A stretch of 64,000 bases of DNA. Origin: Anisakis pegreffii (taxonomy: Eukaryota; Nematoda; Chromadorea; Rhabditida; Anisakidae). Of this stretch, positions 38,539-50,540 are shown one piece after another (the first letter of the stretch is position 1; every line of letters starts with the position of its first letter). A model generated the notes under the pieces. It was not told where the DNA came from. It worked only from the letters and a program-made list of their open reading frames with translations, and did not search any database. Position numbers and translations under genes: made by a program. The stretch is from contig JAPYMA010000337.1 in assembly GCA_035041965.1 (NCBI GenBank), positions 142,465-206,464 of the forward strand, read 5' to 3'.

Positions 38539-39513
38539 TGAATCACCTCAGTGTGCAAACACCACACGAAATGCACGATCTTAGATGAGAACACGTTTAT
38601 TGCTATCAATATTATTATCAGAGTGGGTATTCTTTATTCATTCATGTTGATATTATGGTTCACAAAAAATTATTCCATATCGGTTGTCTGATGGTGATAA
38701 ATGGTTACTTTGATGCATAAACTCATCATATATTCAAAACGACGATCAGTAACGCCATGAATCGATTGGAAATATTTTGATGGAAATAAATTATAAAAAG
38801 TTATTATTGGCCTCTGCTTAAAACAAAAAATAAATCAACACTATATTCAAAATTACATTCACTCGAACAAAATAAGAACCGAAATAAATTTTCAAACGAT
38901 AAAAAACATGAACATAAATGGATACAACAGGCCATCGTTTGATAAGACGGAACACGAATGCGATTTGTGCTCCTCAACACTTCCGATAATAATTGGAATA
39001 AGTTAATCAAATAATCAACAAACTCCATTCAAGATGGATACAGCAAGAATAATCGTTAAAACATTAATGACAATAATAATAGATAACAATAATAATTCAA
39101 CAACGAACTTGTGGAGAATGAAAGCGAACACCTATAGAACAATACATTTCCAGCATGAAAAGTTGTAACGAGAAAAAATAATGGCATATGTAAAAACGAA
39201 TGAATATCACAAATTGATTTGATTCGAACATGAGCCAGACTACTTCCACAAATGAGAATGAATAGCTGGACGATGAAAAAAGAACGTTTCACGCTCAATT
39301 CAACTGCTCGATCACAACATAGCTATCTACCCTTTTCATCGGAAAATACTTTAGCCAATTCCAAAATCAAACAACGAACTGATAGCAGCAGTTCTTCACT
39401 GCTTTGATGAACCATAAAATTCTCGAGTGAAGGAACAACGACAAAGACCGACTGATTGATATAAATATGTATATTCTATAAATGAAAGCCTCGAACAAAA
39501 CTATATAACAACA
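38539..39513. other. SSR1-COG3 spacer
   Basis: 975 bases between the SSR1 stop and the COG3 start on the minus strand. It holds the SSR1 3' UTR and COG3 upstream sequence. ORFs are short and unrecognised. If the two genes are co-transcribed this is the intercistronic region, which would be long for a nematode operon. Confidence 0.5.
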
Positions 39514-41992
39514 TCAATCAATACGTGTAACTGGCTTGCGTTGTCTCGGTGATCCTGGTTTAGGCGACTTATCTGAACAAACATTCAAGTATTCACTTTT
39601 ATGAACAACCAATTCAGTCATCAGTACACAATCGTAAATTATTGCAGCTGAACCCCTCCAATTCAATTTTCGAATAGCATAGAGAAAAACTAGAACATGA
39701 AAGTATTACGACCATCAGCAAAAATGAAAATTACCATAACTATTATTGTAAACTGCTGGCAGCAATTTTAGTTTTGATATCACCAGTGACATTCAGTGAA
39801 TTAAACCCATTTACTAACAACCAGGAAACTTACTGTGATTGAGCACTTCTCGTGGTATCCATTCGAAATCCACTTCATTTTTGTTGCTCGTGCCCGTCTC
39901 AATGACTTGTGACTGCTGACGATTCTTTGCCATACCATGTTTGCGTGTTAACTGCAAAGTTGACGTTGAAAATTATGAAAATAATAATGGTACTGTCTGA
40001 ATGAAATTGTGATCTATTCGTGTTATGATGATAATGATTATTCGTGTTATATATACCACTGTAAAATTATATAAGACATCGTTCATTTCACAAACTAAAA
40101 ACATCCACATACGACCACATTCATAGTTTCCATTCCCACTAGATCTGAATATCTCTTGTTTTTTTCCGAAGGACAGTATAAATACGAACATCTAATCATT
40201 ATCATCATCATTACTTCTGTTCCACTTTTTTTTCTGACGAATGACTTGTGAAATCGATTAGTATTATTCGTACGGAACGATTATAACCCACAAACGATTA
40301 ATGAGTTCTAGGAACAACCAATGCCAAGAAGCCGAAGTGAATAATGATGAAAACAATAAAATATAAATGGAGAGATAGACCTTCGAGAGGAAATGCTGTC
40401 CAGCAAGTAATATTAAAACTACTGCAGCTGCGAAGATGATATACAGAAATCCTGTTTCAGTATTGAAATTGGATTCATCTTCAACGATCATAACAGTTTC
40501 ATTAAACAGTGTACTCATGAACATTGCACCCTCTGAGTCAACATAGTGTAACTCAACAACTAAACCCAACGGACGACCAGCGAATTGTTCAGACGGGAAG
40601 AATGCGTAATCGAAGGATGCTTCTTGTTTCGGCGCTACAACTCGTTCATATCGAGCCAATGTGAACTAAACTGTTTTTCTTATGACCACACAAAAGCACA
40701 TTCAATCAATCAACAGCTTATTCATTCCATCATACATTGTGGTTTACCAGCATCAATGGATTACCATCCAAATGCTTCTTGCTTCCTATACTATCTAATT
40801 CTCTCATAAGTAAAAGATCTGAAAGGATTTACAAAGCTTTTCTCATCCAAATTATTTTTTTCAATTCTGAAATCCTTCAAAAATTTGTATAATCAGTCGT
40901 TTGAGTAGGTCTGAACAAATTATTCAATTTCGATAGATTAAAATCACAAAACAACTGAATTAATAACACAAACAAAATGGAACGAACATTTTGAATGTGA
41001 TAGCTGAAGTCTTGTGGATAACGGAATGATGTCTCACAATGTCGTACAATGAAATCTTTTTCGCCTCGATTATGAAAACCAATTAAAAACTTCACCAATT
41101 TACCGCCTGGTAAATCTGAAAAAAAAAAGAAATTAAAGTTGACGTGTATTTTGGTGAAGTTGTTTACTTTTTCGAGATAGATCTTTCGTAACTGTGGTTA
41201 TGGATCAAGTGATTATGGAGTACCGGTATTAATGGACGAATATATGCGAATAACAAAACATTTTCGTAGGGCTCAACATTATTCTAATTCTTGGGGATTA
41301 GAAATGTTAAGCCATTAAAAATATTGACCAACCAACCCTTTGAATTCTCCGGTTGGGTAAAAAGAAACGAAACATATGCATCGGGTGATGCACCAATAGT
41401 CTCCGATTGCTCCTCAAGGGTATCCTGAAATATTCGGCCGAAAATAATCATGAATTAATAATTCTCAAACTAGAATAATGATTCTGCATGAGTGGCTTTC
41501 TTCCATTCGAACTCACATGAAAATAATACGCTGGACATTGTGAGATTAAAAGAGCAAATTTTGGATGCAAAATTTTTCACGGCTCACCTTCTTAAAATGT
41601 GACTCTTCAAAACAAAAATTAAAGCCGAAGGCGGGATGATTAGATTGCGATATGAATTCAGACATGAAATGAATAAAAGATAACCTTCACAACACTTGAT
41701 GCATCGTCATTGATTACTTCGTCTTCTACATCAGCATCCGAAGAAGCACCTTCTAACCTTGTCAGTCCTACAAAAATTCAGTAAATTCAGTTCAAAATCG
41801 CATAGCACATCACAACAAAAATTCGTTTTTGATTGTAATTTTATTATTTGATTCACCACGTTCATCAATGCAACAGTACGGGGACTACTATCATTCTAGT
41901 ACGACAGAAGTAAATTAATGAGAGAAATATTTACCTTGCGCAATGATCAAGACAAAGAAGAACGTTGACGACGCGAGTTCGAAGTGAAACAT
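39514..41992 (-). CDS. SSR1/TRAP-alpha: translocon-associated protein subunit alpha
   Basis: A single-pass ER membrane subunit of the TRAP complex, which sits at the Sec61 translocon and aids insertion of certain secretory proteins. Seven exons (41935-41992, 41685-41767, 41337-41424, 40988-41115, 40381-40665, 39834-39951, 39514-39572) join in frame to 272 aa (human 286). Residues 1-20 are a signal peptide (MFHFELASSTFFFVLIIAQG). An acidic lumenal segment follows, then the conserved lumenal domain (SFRYPQDFSYHIQN, SFDYAFFPSEQFAGRPLGLV) with an N-glycosylation sequon NET at 174. The membrane segment is at about 192-210, and the cytosolic tail contains VETGTS-like and WIPRE motifs, ending basic. 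It lies upstream of COG3 on the same strand. Confidence 0.96.
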
Positions 41993-42800
41993 ATCTATCA
42001 GCTAGTTCAATCTCACCAAAACACACCTATAAAGAATGGTCATTTATTGAAATAACCGACATTATCGAAAACTGTTCCGACTGACTGACATGAAAATTTA
42101 AAGGAAAAAGTCAGAAGGAACAAAAAAAAATCCAATCAAAAGAGCAGTGGGAGGACGATTCAACGAATAATCTAAACCATTCATTTCATCCAAAATCAAA
42201 ACAAAACACCAATTAAAAACATAAAAATCGGTCAAAATGCGATTCCGTTATTAAATTAATTCTCGCCTCATGAGTCAAGCTTTGATGAATACACACTACA
42301 TAAAGCACTAGCACTGCGTTAAAAGACTTCTTTTAACATCAACAATAAATAATTCGCATAAACAAAATTAATCGTTGATTTATATCTAATATTGTAAATT
42401 CATCATTACTTCGCTCGTATTCCAACCACTTTGCAGTGTTTGGCAACAATCTGAAAGTTCGAATATACCGTATTGCGAACTGCAAATTCATCGCATCGAA
42501 TTTCTCTGTTTCAAATTTCTCAAAATTTTCACTCTACAAAGCGATAATTGAATGTGTAAAACGAGTGGTTTTATTCCGGGATAACTGAATATGGCTGAAG
42601 ATTCAATATTTTTCGAATTCTTGAATCAGCCATACAAACGTATTCGTCGAATGAAACCTCGTTTGATGGGCTTTTAAACGAGTGCTAGTAATCAAATAAG
42701 TTTCAAAGATCACTGAAACGATACAACCATGGGAGAGCATATCTGATCAAATGAATCTAACAATACGTTATTTTTTCACTGATACGTTATCAGAATGTAC
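41993..42800. other. SSR1 upstream region
   Basis: Presumed SSR1 promoter and 5' UTR. A minus-strand TTTATAG about 35 bases upstream of the ATG could be a trans-splice acceptor. No gene or repeat was identified up to the transposon boundary; the last 8 bases (42793-42800) are one copy of its target-site duplication. Confidence 0.45.
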
Positions 42801-43997
42801 TAGGGTTTGCAAAATCCCGACGATTTTTCAATCCCGGGATCGAAAAATTAATGAATTATCGGTACTGGGCATGCTTAAACACATTTTTTCGAACCAATAT
42901 GTTCATTATTAATCAGAAAGGAGCTAATTCAACAAATTATTGAACAAATCCAAGGAACTAAGTATTCAAATTAAAATTGATATTTCATATAATGATGCCA
43001 GTGATCATACCGCAAGGGCATACTGCATATTCTATGCTAAGGCATCTTGTTTTCTCGGGTCTAAGCTAATAACAGTACACTTGCATGTGAATATGAAATT
43101 CTTGATTCTCAAATACTTATTTGCAATGCTTCAAGTCCATTTTCTTTCAGTATTAACGTCAGCTGAATTCTGCCGTTTCGGAAATTTTGATTTTTTACGG
43201 AAGAAATGCACCGCATGAATTATATCATTTGAATTTTGAAATAATTAAAAGTTCGAAGTTTATCTAAAAAGTTAAAAAAATATCCGCAGTGGATTTTCAT
43301 CGAACCATCGAGCACTTACATATTTGATAATTTCGATCAAAAATCATGCAAATGTACTTGATATTCAAGCATAAGGTCCTTTTGAATGGAACAACTTTGC
43401 TCACTTCGGCAATGAATTCTCTATGAGTGAACTCAGTGAGAATTAAGTACATTTCGATCGAATGGAAACGTTTGCAAATAGCGAAGTGACAAAACTTGCA
43501 GTCTTTGGAACATGCAGTTGAATTAATAGATGGAATACTGAAGCCGAACAAGTCTTGTGGGAGGAAACGACTCAAAATTTCATTGAACTTTGTTGCTCTT
43601 GGTTTTTATTAGAAAATGTGATTATCTCTGTTAGTCTATTACATAGAAATGCATCCAGATGAGGGTGATATAAACCAATGAAGAGCAGAATAATCAGTTG
43701 AATATTCAATGAAATGTTACGTAAAAGTTCATCGAGCTGTCGCTGATCATGCCATTCGTCCGAATTGCGTCTATTTCCTTAGCTGATCATCAATGATTGG
43801 GGACAAACAGCAAAGATAACTGCATATAAATTAAATGGGAATGATTAAGGGTTGCTTCAAGATGGGCATACTATCAAAATTCACACAAATTGACCTGTTT
43901 TATCAAATCCCGAAATCCCGGGATTTTTCAAAACTTAAATCCCGGGATCGGGATCAGAACTGTAATCTCGGGATCCCGAGATCCCGTGCAAACCCTA
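42801..43997 (+). mobile_element. intact non-autonomous hAT-like transposon (1197 bp)
   Basis: The element is bounded by perfect 11-bp terminal inverted repeats, TAGGGTTTGCA and TGCAAACCCTA, and flanked on both sides by the identical 8-bp sequence GAATGTAC (42793-42800 and 43998-44005). An 8-bp duplication with a TAGGG-type terminus is the hallmark of the hAT superfamily. Clusters of CCCGGGAT palindromes lie just inside both ends, resembling subterminal transposase-binding repeats. Internal ORFs are under 100 codons and none resembles a transposase, so it must move in trans. A truncated inverted relative lies at 22745-23238. The perfect duplication and termini suggest a fairly recent insertion. 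Confidence 0.92.
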
Positions 43998-44005
43998 GAA
44001 TGTAC

Positions 44006-45179
44006 TCATCAATATAAGTAAATAAGCTTAAAATAATGTTGACACATATTCATGAAGATATAAGTATGTTTAAGAAACAATACAATCATGGACAATACAC
44101 GAGTTCAGCATTCAGCAGCAATCGATCAAATTGCTGTACAGAATCGAATCGGACTGTTTTAATTCAGTCGGGAATGCGATGACTAAATGGGGAAATTTTA
44201 ATGTATGGGATCAGTAAAAATAAAGATGAATTCGTTGATTTCATCAGCAATGATTTTACTTCATTCGTGAAGACAGCACTGGCTCTTTTCAGACAGCACC
44301 GGCTATTTTACTATGAAGGCAGCATTGGCTATTCTCAGAAGAAATCACACTACCAGTAAATCAGAGAATCGGAATATGATCAATAAACGATATCCAGCAA
44401 CTCTTTTTCAATTATTCGAACCTTGTTTTATACTCATTTGTTTTATTTGTACAACAATGTTTTCATATTGTTCATTGTGAATACTGAATAAACGATATTT
44501 ATCCACACTGTATAACGCTTCTGAAACCTCATTTCTACTTCCAAATTTGATGGATATTACGAAGGGAAGTGGTGATACTGGAAGTGGCTTAATGCTATCA
44601 GAAAAAATGCGATCGATTGGCAAGCAACATGGAGTAAAAAATTCAAAAGTTAATGTAGTCTTTGTTGCGAAGATTCTGATAAATCGTACATATCAAATTA
44701 TCAGTTCAGTGAAAGAATATTTCCTGATAAAAACATTCAGTCATCAATCAGTGAAGGGCGATCGTTTTCATTAGAAATCAGTTGAAAAAGAGGAAAAACA
44801 ATAACATAAAAGAATGATTTCAACGATTTAATTCTTTCTTCATAGCGCATGAAGATTTTTCATTTCAGAAGTGAAATAAAGATTACAATAACGAACATAT
44901 TAAAAATATTTTCCTTTCTTCAACAATATGAACCAAATGAACACATATTCTTGATGCATCAAATATCCGGTATTAAAAAAGCCGATAACAATAGAAGAAA
45001 TATCTCGAAACGGATACAGTGAACAAGTGCATAGTCAACCAGGTCAAACCACACCATCTTCTGGTCAAAATGCACATGACCTCTTTGTGCATCTCGTTCT
45101 TTCTCTACCTATGGTAAACGTCCATAAAAGACAATCCTTGATGGACACTGCTCACATAATCGGTTCAACAAGTCAAGAT
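44006..45179. other. cuticlin upstream region
   Basis: Presumed promoter/5' region of the cuticlin gene, with a short set of direct repeats at 44271-44336 (listed separately). The cuticlin reading frame stays open upstream to 45027 but starts there with GTG and has no family match before 45180. Confidence 0.45.
44271..44336 (+). repeat. three imperfect ~20-bp direct repeats
   Basis: AGACAGCACTGGCTCTTTTC, AGACAGCACCGGCTATTTTA and, after a 6-base spacer, AGGCAGCATTGGCTATTCTC. The common core is A(G)RCAGCAYYGGCT. They lie about 0.85 kb upstream of the cuticlin start; repeated spacing could reflect a factor-binding cluster or a decayed tandem repeat. Confidence 0.75.
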
Positions 45180-46487
45180 ATGCTCCAACAACTGTTCATC
45201 TACCTAACGATCACTACTTGGACGGTATCTTCGATCCCGGTGGATAACAGCGTTGAAGGCAAGCCAGAAATAGAGTGTGGACCGACGTCAATAACAGTCA
45301 ACTTCAACACAAGGAATCCGTTCGACGGACACGTTTATGTGAAGGGATTATATGACCAAGAGGGATGTCGCAATGATGAAACAGGACGTAATATTGCCGG
45401 TATATCGCTGCCCTTCGATAGCTGTAATGTGGCTCGAACTCGATCCCTGAACCCTCGTGGTATATTTGTTACTGCCACGGTCGTCATCACATTCCATCCG
45501 CTCTTTGTTACTGAGATCGATAGAGCTTATCGTATACAATGCTTCTATATGGAGGCTGATAAGACTGTCAGCTCACAAATCGAAATCTCTGAAATCACCA
45601 CTACATTTATCACGCAAATCGTACCAATGCCTATTTGTAGATATGAGGTTAGTTGAAAAACATATTTCATTTGTTTTCAACATAATTCACTCATTTCCGT
45701 TCGGCCATAGGAAAATGCAATCAATATCTGTCGATAAAACGAATAAATAATGTAGATCTTGGATGGTGGCCCAACAGGACAACCAGTTCAATATGGTTTA
45801 ATTGGACAACAAGTGTACCACAAATGGACATGCGATTCAGAAACAGTCGATACCTTCTGTGCAGTAGTGCATTCGTGTTTTGTGGATGATGGAAGTGGGG
45901 ATAAAGTGGAACTTCTGAATGAAGAAGGATGTGCACTTGATAAATATCTTCTGAACAACCTGGAATATCCAACGGATTTGATGGCTGGTCAAGAAGCTCA
46001 CATTTACAAATATGCCGATCGAACGCAACTCTTCTATCAGTGTCAAATTAGAATCATGATAAAAGAACCAAACAGTGAATGCGAACGGCCTCAATGCACG
46101 GAACCACAAGGATTCGGAGCTATTCGATCAACAGGTGATGAAGTTGGCAATACGCGCGCGTTGCGACTTCTTAAGAAACGTTCTATTGACAGCGATAACA
46201 CGTTGGATGTTCGTACGGATATCAGTGCCTTGGACATTCTAGAGCAGGTGATTATTATCTAATATTTCATCCATAAAAATTGGCTTTTTTCTTGATGTTA
46301 TCATAGCAATCCATGATTCTTTAAGGAACAAAGCTTACCAACAAATCGTGGCAATCAAGTGTCTTCGTTTCAAAATGGTATAAGCGTATCATCACCATCA
46401 GCTGTATGGCTATTAATTAGCATAAGCGGCGTGTTGTTGAGTTTGATCGCTATTTCAATGATACTGATTTTATCACGAAAGTCATAA
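45180..46487 (+). CDS. cuticlin (CUT-1 type ZP-domain cuticle protein)
   Basis: An insoluble cuticle component secreted by hypodermis/seam and polymerised through its zona pellucida domain. Three exons, 45180-45647, 45756-46247 and 46326-46487, join in phase 0 to 373 aa. The start at 45180 is chosen because it begins a signal peptide (MLQQLFIYLTITTWTVSSIP); earlier in-frame Mets at 45111 and 45141 add residues with no family match. The ZP domain starts at IPVDNSVEGKPEIECGP and contains NFNTRNPFDGHVYVKGLYDQ, LPFDSCNVARTRSLNPRG, ACXX-type cysteines and NEEGCALDKYLLNNLEYPTD. A furin-like site RLLKKR is at 293-298, and a C-terminal membrane segment at about 346-369 is followed by SRKS. This matches the usual order: signal, ZP, cleavage site, anchor. 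An AATAAA lies at 47245. Confidence 0.96.
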
Positions 46488-48344
46488 AGCGTTACCTCTC
46501 TAGCACATCAAACTTGAGCCCGCTTGTTTTTGAATTTCTTCTAAGCTATTTATTTTTACTCAACAACTATTTAGAGCTTGAAATTATCTTGGTAGACGGC
46601 TACGAAGTGTTCTAACATTGGTTCACTTTCAAAGTGAATGCTACGTTTTGGCCAAATAATCATGCCAGAGGAATACCGAGTGAGCATTTTCGATGTTCCG
46701 TTCAGCAAGTGAAACATCGGATTTATGCCATATCATAATTTGATTAGAAAATTCGTCTTGTATCATGGCACTGGAGTATGACTGCCGAAACTGAAGGGGC
46801 GTTCCTCCCCTCACAGTTTAAGCTGAACTAGTGAATCTGTATGTTTGTTCATTCATTTGTAACCCACTATGCAGGGAGTCTAATCAATCATCTTTACTCA
46901 ATGTGACACGATTCGACGACATAAATATTCATGATCCTGATCGTAAGAGTAGCCAAGGAAAGGGGGAGAAGAAATTAGAAGGGAGAAGGAAGTGCGAAAA
47001 AAGGGAAAAGGAAAAAAAAAGATAAATGGAGAGAAACAAACCCCAAAATTCAGCTGTTTTTTTGAGACTAGACCATTTTGTGCCTCCATCCCCTTTCCAT
47101 GGAACAAATTCTGGCTGCGCTGTTGATCATGATCAAATGGTCGTATCATATATGTTGATGATTATGTTCAGTTAAATTGACTAATTACATCGTGTATACA
47201 TACGTCGTTGTTTATTCGAAGTGATATGATCTTATTGTTTTGTAAATAAATTTTTCCGAGTTCCTCTTCATCTCATCTGCGACAGAATTTATCATAAACC
47301 AATACCCTTGAAATATTTGATCAGCTGCAAGTTTCCAAATCGCATAATTTTACTGCTAATTTTTCATGATCACAAAGCGGTATTTCGATTCCTAACCTTC
47401 TTATACTATCAATATTACACGCTTCAAAAATTTGGAATAGACACCATCCCGTCCTATTTGCAGGTCATTCCCTAATACCGAGGTACGTGCAAAATGTAGG
47501 TGTCATTTTTCATCAGAAAAAGCTCCGCCGAATTTCCATACTTCGTACAATCCAAAATTAATAGTTCATTTTCTACGAAACAAAGGTACATTCTGCACAA
47601 GTTTTTTTTGGACTGAGGTATTTGATGAAAAAATCTTGAAAGGTTGTTTTGATTTGGTTATTATTCAGAACTGTTTTATTGCACATTTTTTCACTTATTT
47701 CATCAAGTGTTCAAAACAAAATTCATCCTAGATATTCAGAGATAATAAGCAATACCACATATTTGCCATCAGAACATCCGCATTCCATCTTAAAATTATT
47801 GGAAAACATTCTTTCACTGTCTTCAAATATTTCAGTTATTTCCTGAAAAAATTGACAAGATAATTGAATTTGATCAAAATTAGAAAGAAGGTATGGTTGA
47901 TGACGTCAAACCAACGTTGATTCATTCACTTTTTGCAAAAAGTTCGTTTTAAGATGCAACTGAAAATAGAAGGGAAATGCGAGAATAAGAAGACAAGGAA
48001 CATATGTTCGTACTACTTTTTATTAATTGATCAAGCTAAAGAAGTACAGTGAAACAGGAAAGCAAAGATAAGTAGTAAAAGAGTGAATATAAAAAGAAAT
48101 ATGAAAAGTATTGTTGCTAAAAATTAAATGCATTGTATGCAGTCGGCAATTAACAGATTTAATAGATTACTTGATGGAACAATCATTTCAGAAGTAAAAC
48201 CACATAAATATGAAAGACTAAACGGATTGTTGCTATTATAAACATCGTTCTAAGTTATCCTGGTTGTTCCTACTGAGCATTGGCTAATTCTGTGTTTTGT
48301 TGAAGTACTCGTTTTATTGCGATTGAACCGACGCAAACAGCAAA
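46488..48344. other. cuticlin 3' flank and EF-hand A upstream region
   Basis: The cuticlin 3' UTR probably extends to near the AATAAA at 47245-47250. A purine-rich tract at about 46960-47030 gives low-complexity ORFs that I do not trust. A weak inverted-repeat structure at 47474-47622 is listed separately. No other gene was found. Confidence 0.45.
47474..47622. repeat. imperfect inverted repeat, possible small MITE
   Basis: The left arm (AATACCGAGGTACGTGCAAAATGTAGG) resembles the reverse complement of the right arm ending GACTGAGGTATT, sharing AATACC, an AG-containing step and GTGCARAATGTA. The arms need gaps to align and I see no clear target duplication, so this is only a candidate decayed element. 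Confidence 0.3.
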
Positions 48345-50540
48345 ATGCTTAGAACAGCAGTCGCTGTTGGTATGCTGCTTCATATTTTCATAATTTCATC
48401 AGCCAACATCGAAGCAAAACCCATCCCGAATCAACAATTGATTCCTGATCAGAATATTCCGGAGGAAACACCCGGTTCGTGCCCTCGTTCGTTTTTCTCG
48501 CACAATTGCAGGTGAACGTACGTGAATAATAATAAGAAGTAGTCATCTGTGCTGCCACATTCATCGAAAAGTTTAAAATTTGTCTCTCGTACAAAAGTTC
48601 TGCTAAAAATGAATGGAAGTTAAGTGCATGGATCACTGGCAGTTGACCTCGTCCGTCCATTTTCGATACACTTGTGACGAGCAATAGATTTTGTGGAGAT
48701 GAATAAGGACCTATAAAATGGCACATCTACTTGTTTTTTGTACGACGTATTTACACGATTATACGTAAACTTTGAAAACAATGAAATCAGATAAAAATCC
48801 GATTGCAAATATGAGCTGTTTGCAGAACAAAAATTTCAACGATCGGACCGCAACGGTGATGCTAAATTGACGTTCGATGAATTTCTTCACACCGATTTGC
48901 CTTACGATCGTATCAAAAAAGATGAATTTGATATGTACGACATAAACAGTTAGTAATGGTGCCTCATAAATGAGCAAATATTCAGCCACTAAATAATCTA
49001 ATAACAAGTGGAAGCAGAGAGTTAAGACTGAAAATTTTCACCAAACAAAAAATTCAGGGGCAAATAATGAAATGTTATTGGTGGTAATTATTATATTCTG
49101 AGCACTTGGATAGATAGCGTTGGCTTGATTGATCAGCATGAATGAATACAAACAAAACGGTAGATTTTTGTGACGAAAGCTTTCGACATGAATGTACCTA
49201 ATACTAATGAGTAAACATTTGAAAAGGTTCATGTGGTGAGTTATATTTTTGAATTCATTCTGCGTTGTTTTCGTTTATTAAAGAAGATGGCTTGGTGAGT
49301 CGAGAGGAGTACGATGAACACTGGCGTCAACAGAAAGAGAAATCAATCAATCGACGAGCTAAATACTTCGGGAAAATTTATGAGGTTCATCTTATTATTT
49401 TTATTTTTAGAAAATATGACGTTCCATTTTTTTGCTACTCGCATTCCGAAATCGCCCCAATGTTGCCACTTTTTACACCGATAACCAAGAGACGTACTCT
49501 TATAGATGAAATCGTTCTTTGAAAATTTATTCCAGTATGCCTTCACGCAGTCGTTAGCACAATCGCTTTGTGCATGAATCGTTGCACTCTGTGATAACAA
49601 ACATTCGAAGAAATTTAAGATTATTATACCTTCAAATGATTACTTGTTTAAGCATCATGAATGAGCATTGCAAAAATACTCATGGTACGGTACCAATCAT
49701 TTTTATTCGATCGCTTTTTTTGGTACAGTTAGTTGAACTCTCTTGAATAATTATTCGCACTTGAAGGATTTCGACGAGAATTTTGACATGAAATTGAGCG
49801 AAGATGAAGTGAAAAAAATTCTGGCTAATCGTTTCTTGTTGAAAACGAAACCGAATTTCGGTGAATTCTTTTCCAAGTTCGATAAAAACAACGATGGTGG
49901 ACTCGATATTCATGGTTGGTTGATCACAGAGTAATTTTGCCTGGTAGTTTAATTAGCTTGAATGAGTCGATATTGTGAACAGTTTGTTGTTAGATAAGAT
50001 GCCTCAATATGATCCTTTTTGCATTACAAAGAGCTTGAGTAATGATTAAAAGAAGCAATGATTTTTGATGTTGTAACACAAAGTGATAACAACAATCCAA
50101 CGATTAACTCAAACGTATTGTGCTACGAAGATGAATGGCGCCATAACTCATAAACGATTATCATCATCAGTTTCTCTCATTAATCAATTGTGATCGCTGT
50201 AGTTCACAACAAATTAACTATCGTTCATAAGTCAAATATTCATTCATATTTTATCAAATGATTTTCAAAATTTTCAAAATAGAAGAAATTTGGTTGTGAT
50301 ATTTCACAAAATTTCACTGAAGAATTCGTTCATGGGAGTACTTTTTAGAGACGATGTTCAGCTAGTATTTCACTTGAAATACTGAACGTTACTGCCAATG
50401 ATTAATGGACAAAACACTAAATGACTGATCAGTAAAAACGAATCGGTGATATGGAGTTTTTCAATCTTGTTTGTTTTGCAGAGTATATAAATTTCGATAA
50501 GAATATGCCATTCGAAGAACTGGAACCTCTCAACGAATGA
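48345..50540 (+). CDS. secreted four-EF-hand protein A
   Basis: A putative secreted calcium-binding protein; I cannot name an orthologue. Five exons, 48345-48474, 48826-48948, 49284-49384, 49767-49914 and 50482-50540, give 186 aa. Residues 1-25 are a signal peptide ([20 protein letters not shown]). Four EF-hand loops with canonical ligands: [12 protein letters not shown] (51-62), [12 protein letters not shown] (82-93), [12 protein letters not shown] (121-132) and [12 protein letters not shown] (157-168). Loops 2 and 4 are split by introns, and the frame is confirmed because the joined codons restore the expected residues. There is a short acidic tail ending EPLNE with no HDEL, so it is unlikely to be a reticulocalbin-type ER protein. 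Exon phases 1-1-0-1 and internal exon lengths 123/101/148 are identical to those of paralogues B and C. Confidence 0.92.

Noticed and set aside
45027..45179. Longer cuticlin N terminus
   Set aside because: It begins with GTG, adds unconserved residues and would bury the signal peptide that starts at 45180.
46930..47149. Lys/Glu-rich and Phe/Pro-rich ORFs on opposite strands
   Set aside because: Both arise from one purine-rich tract in the cuticlin 3' region.
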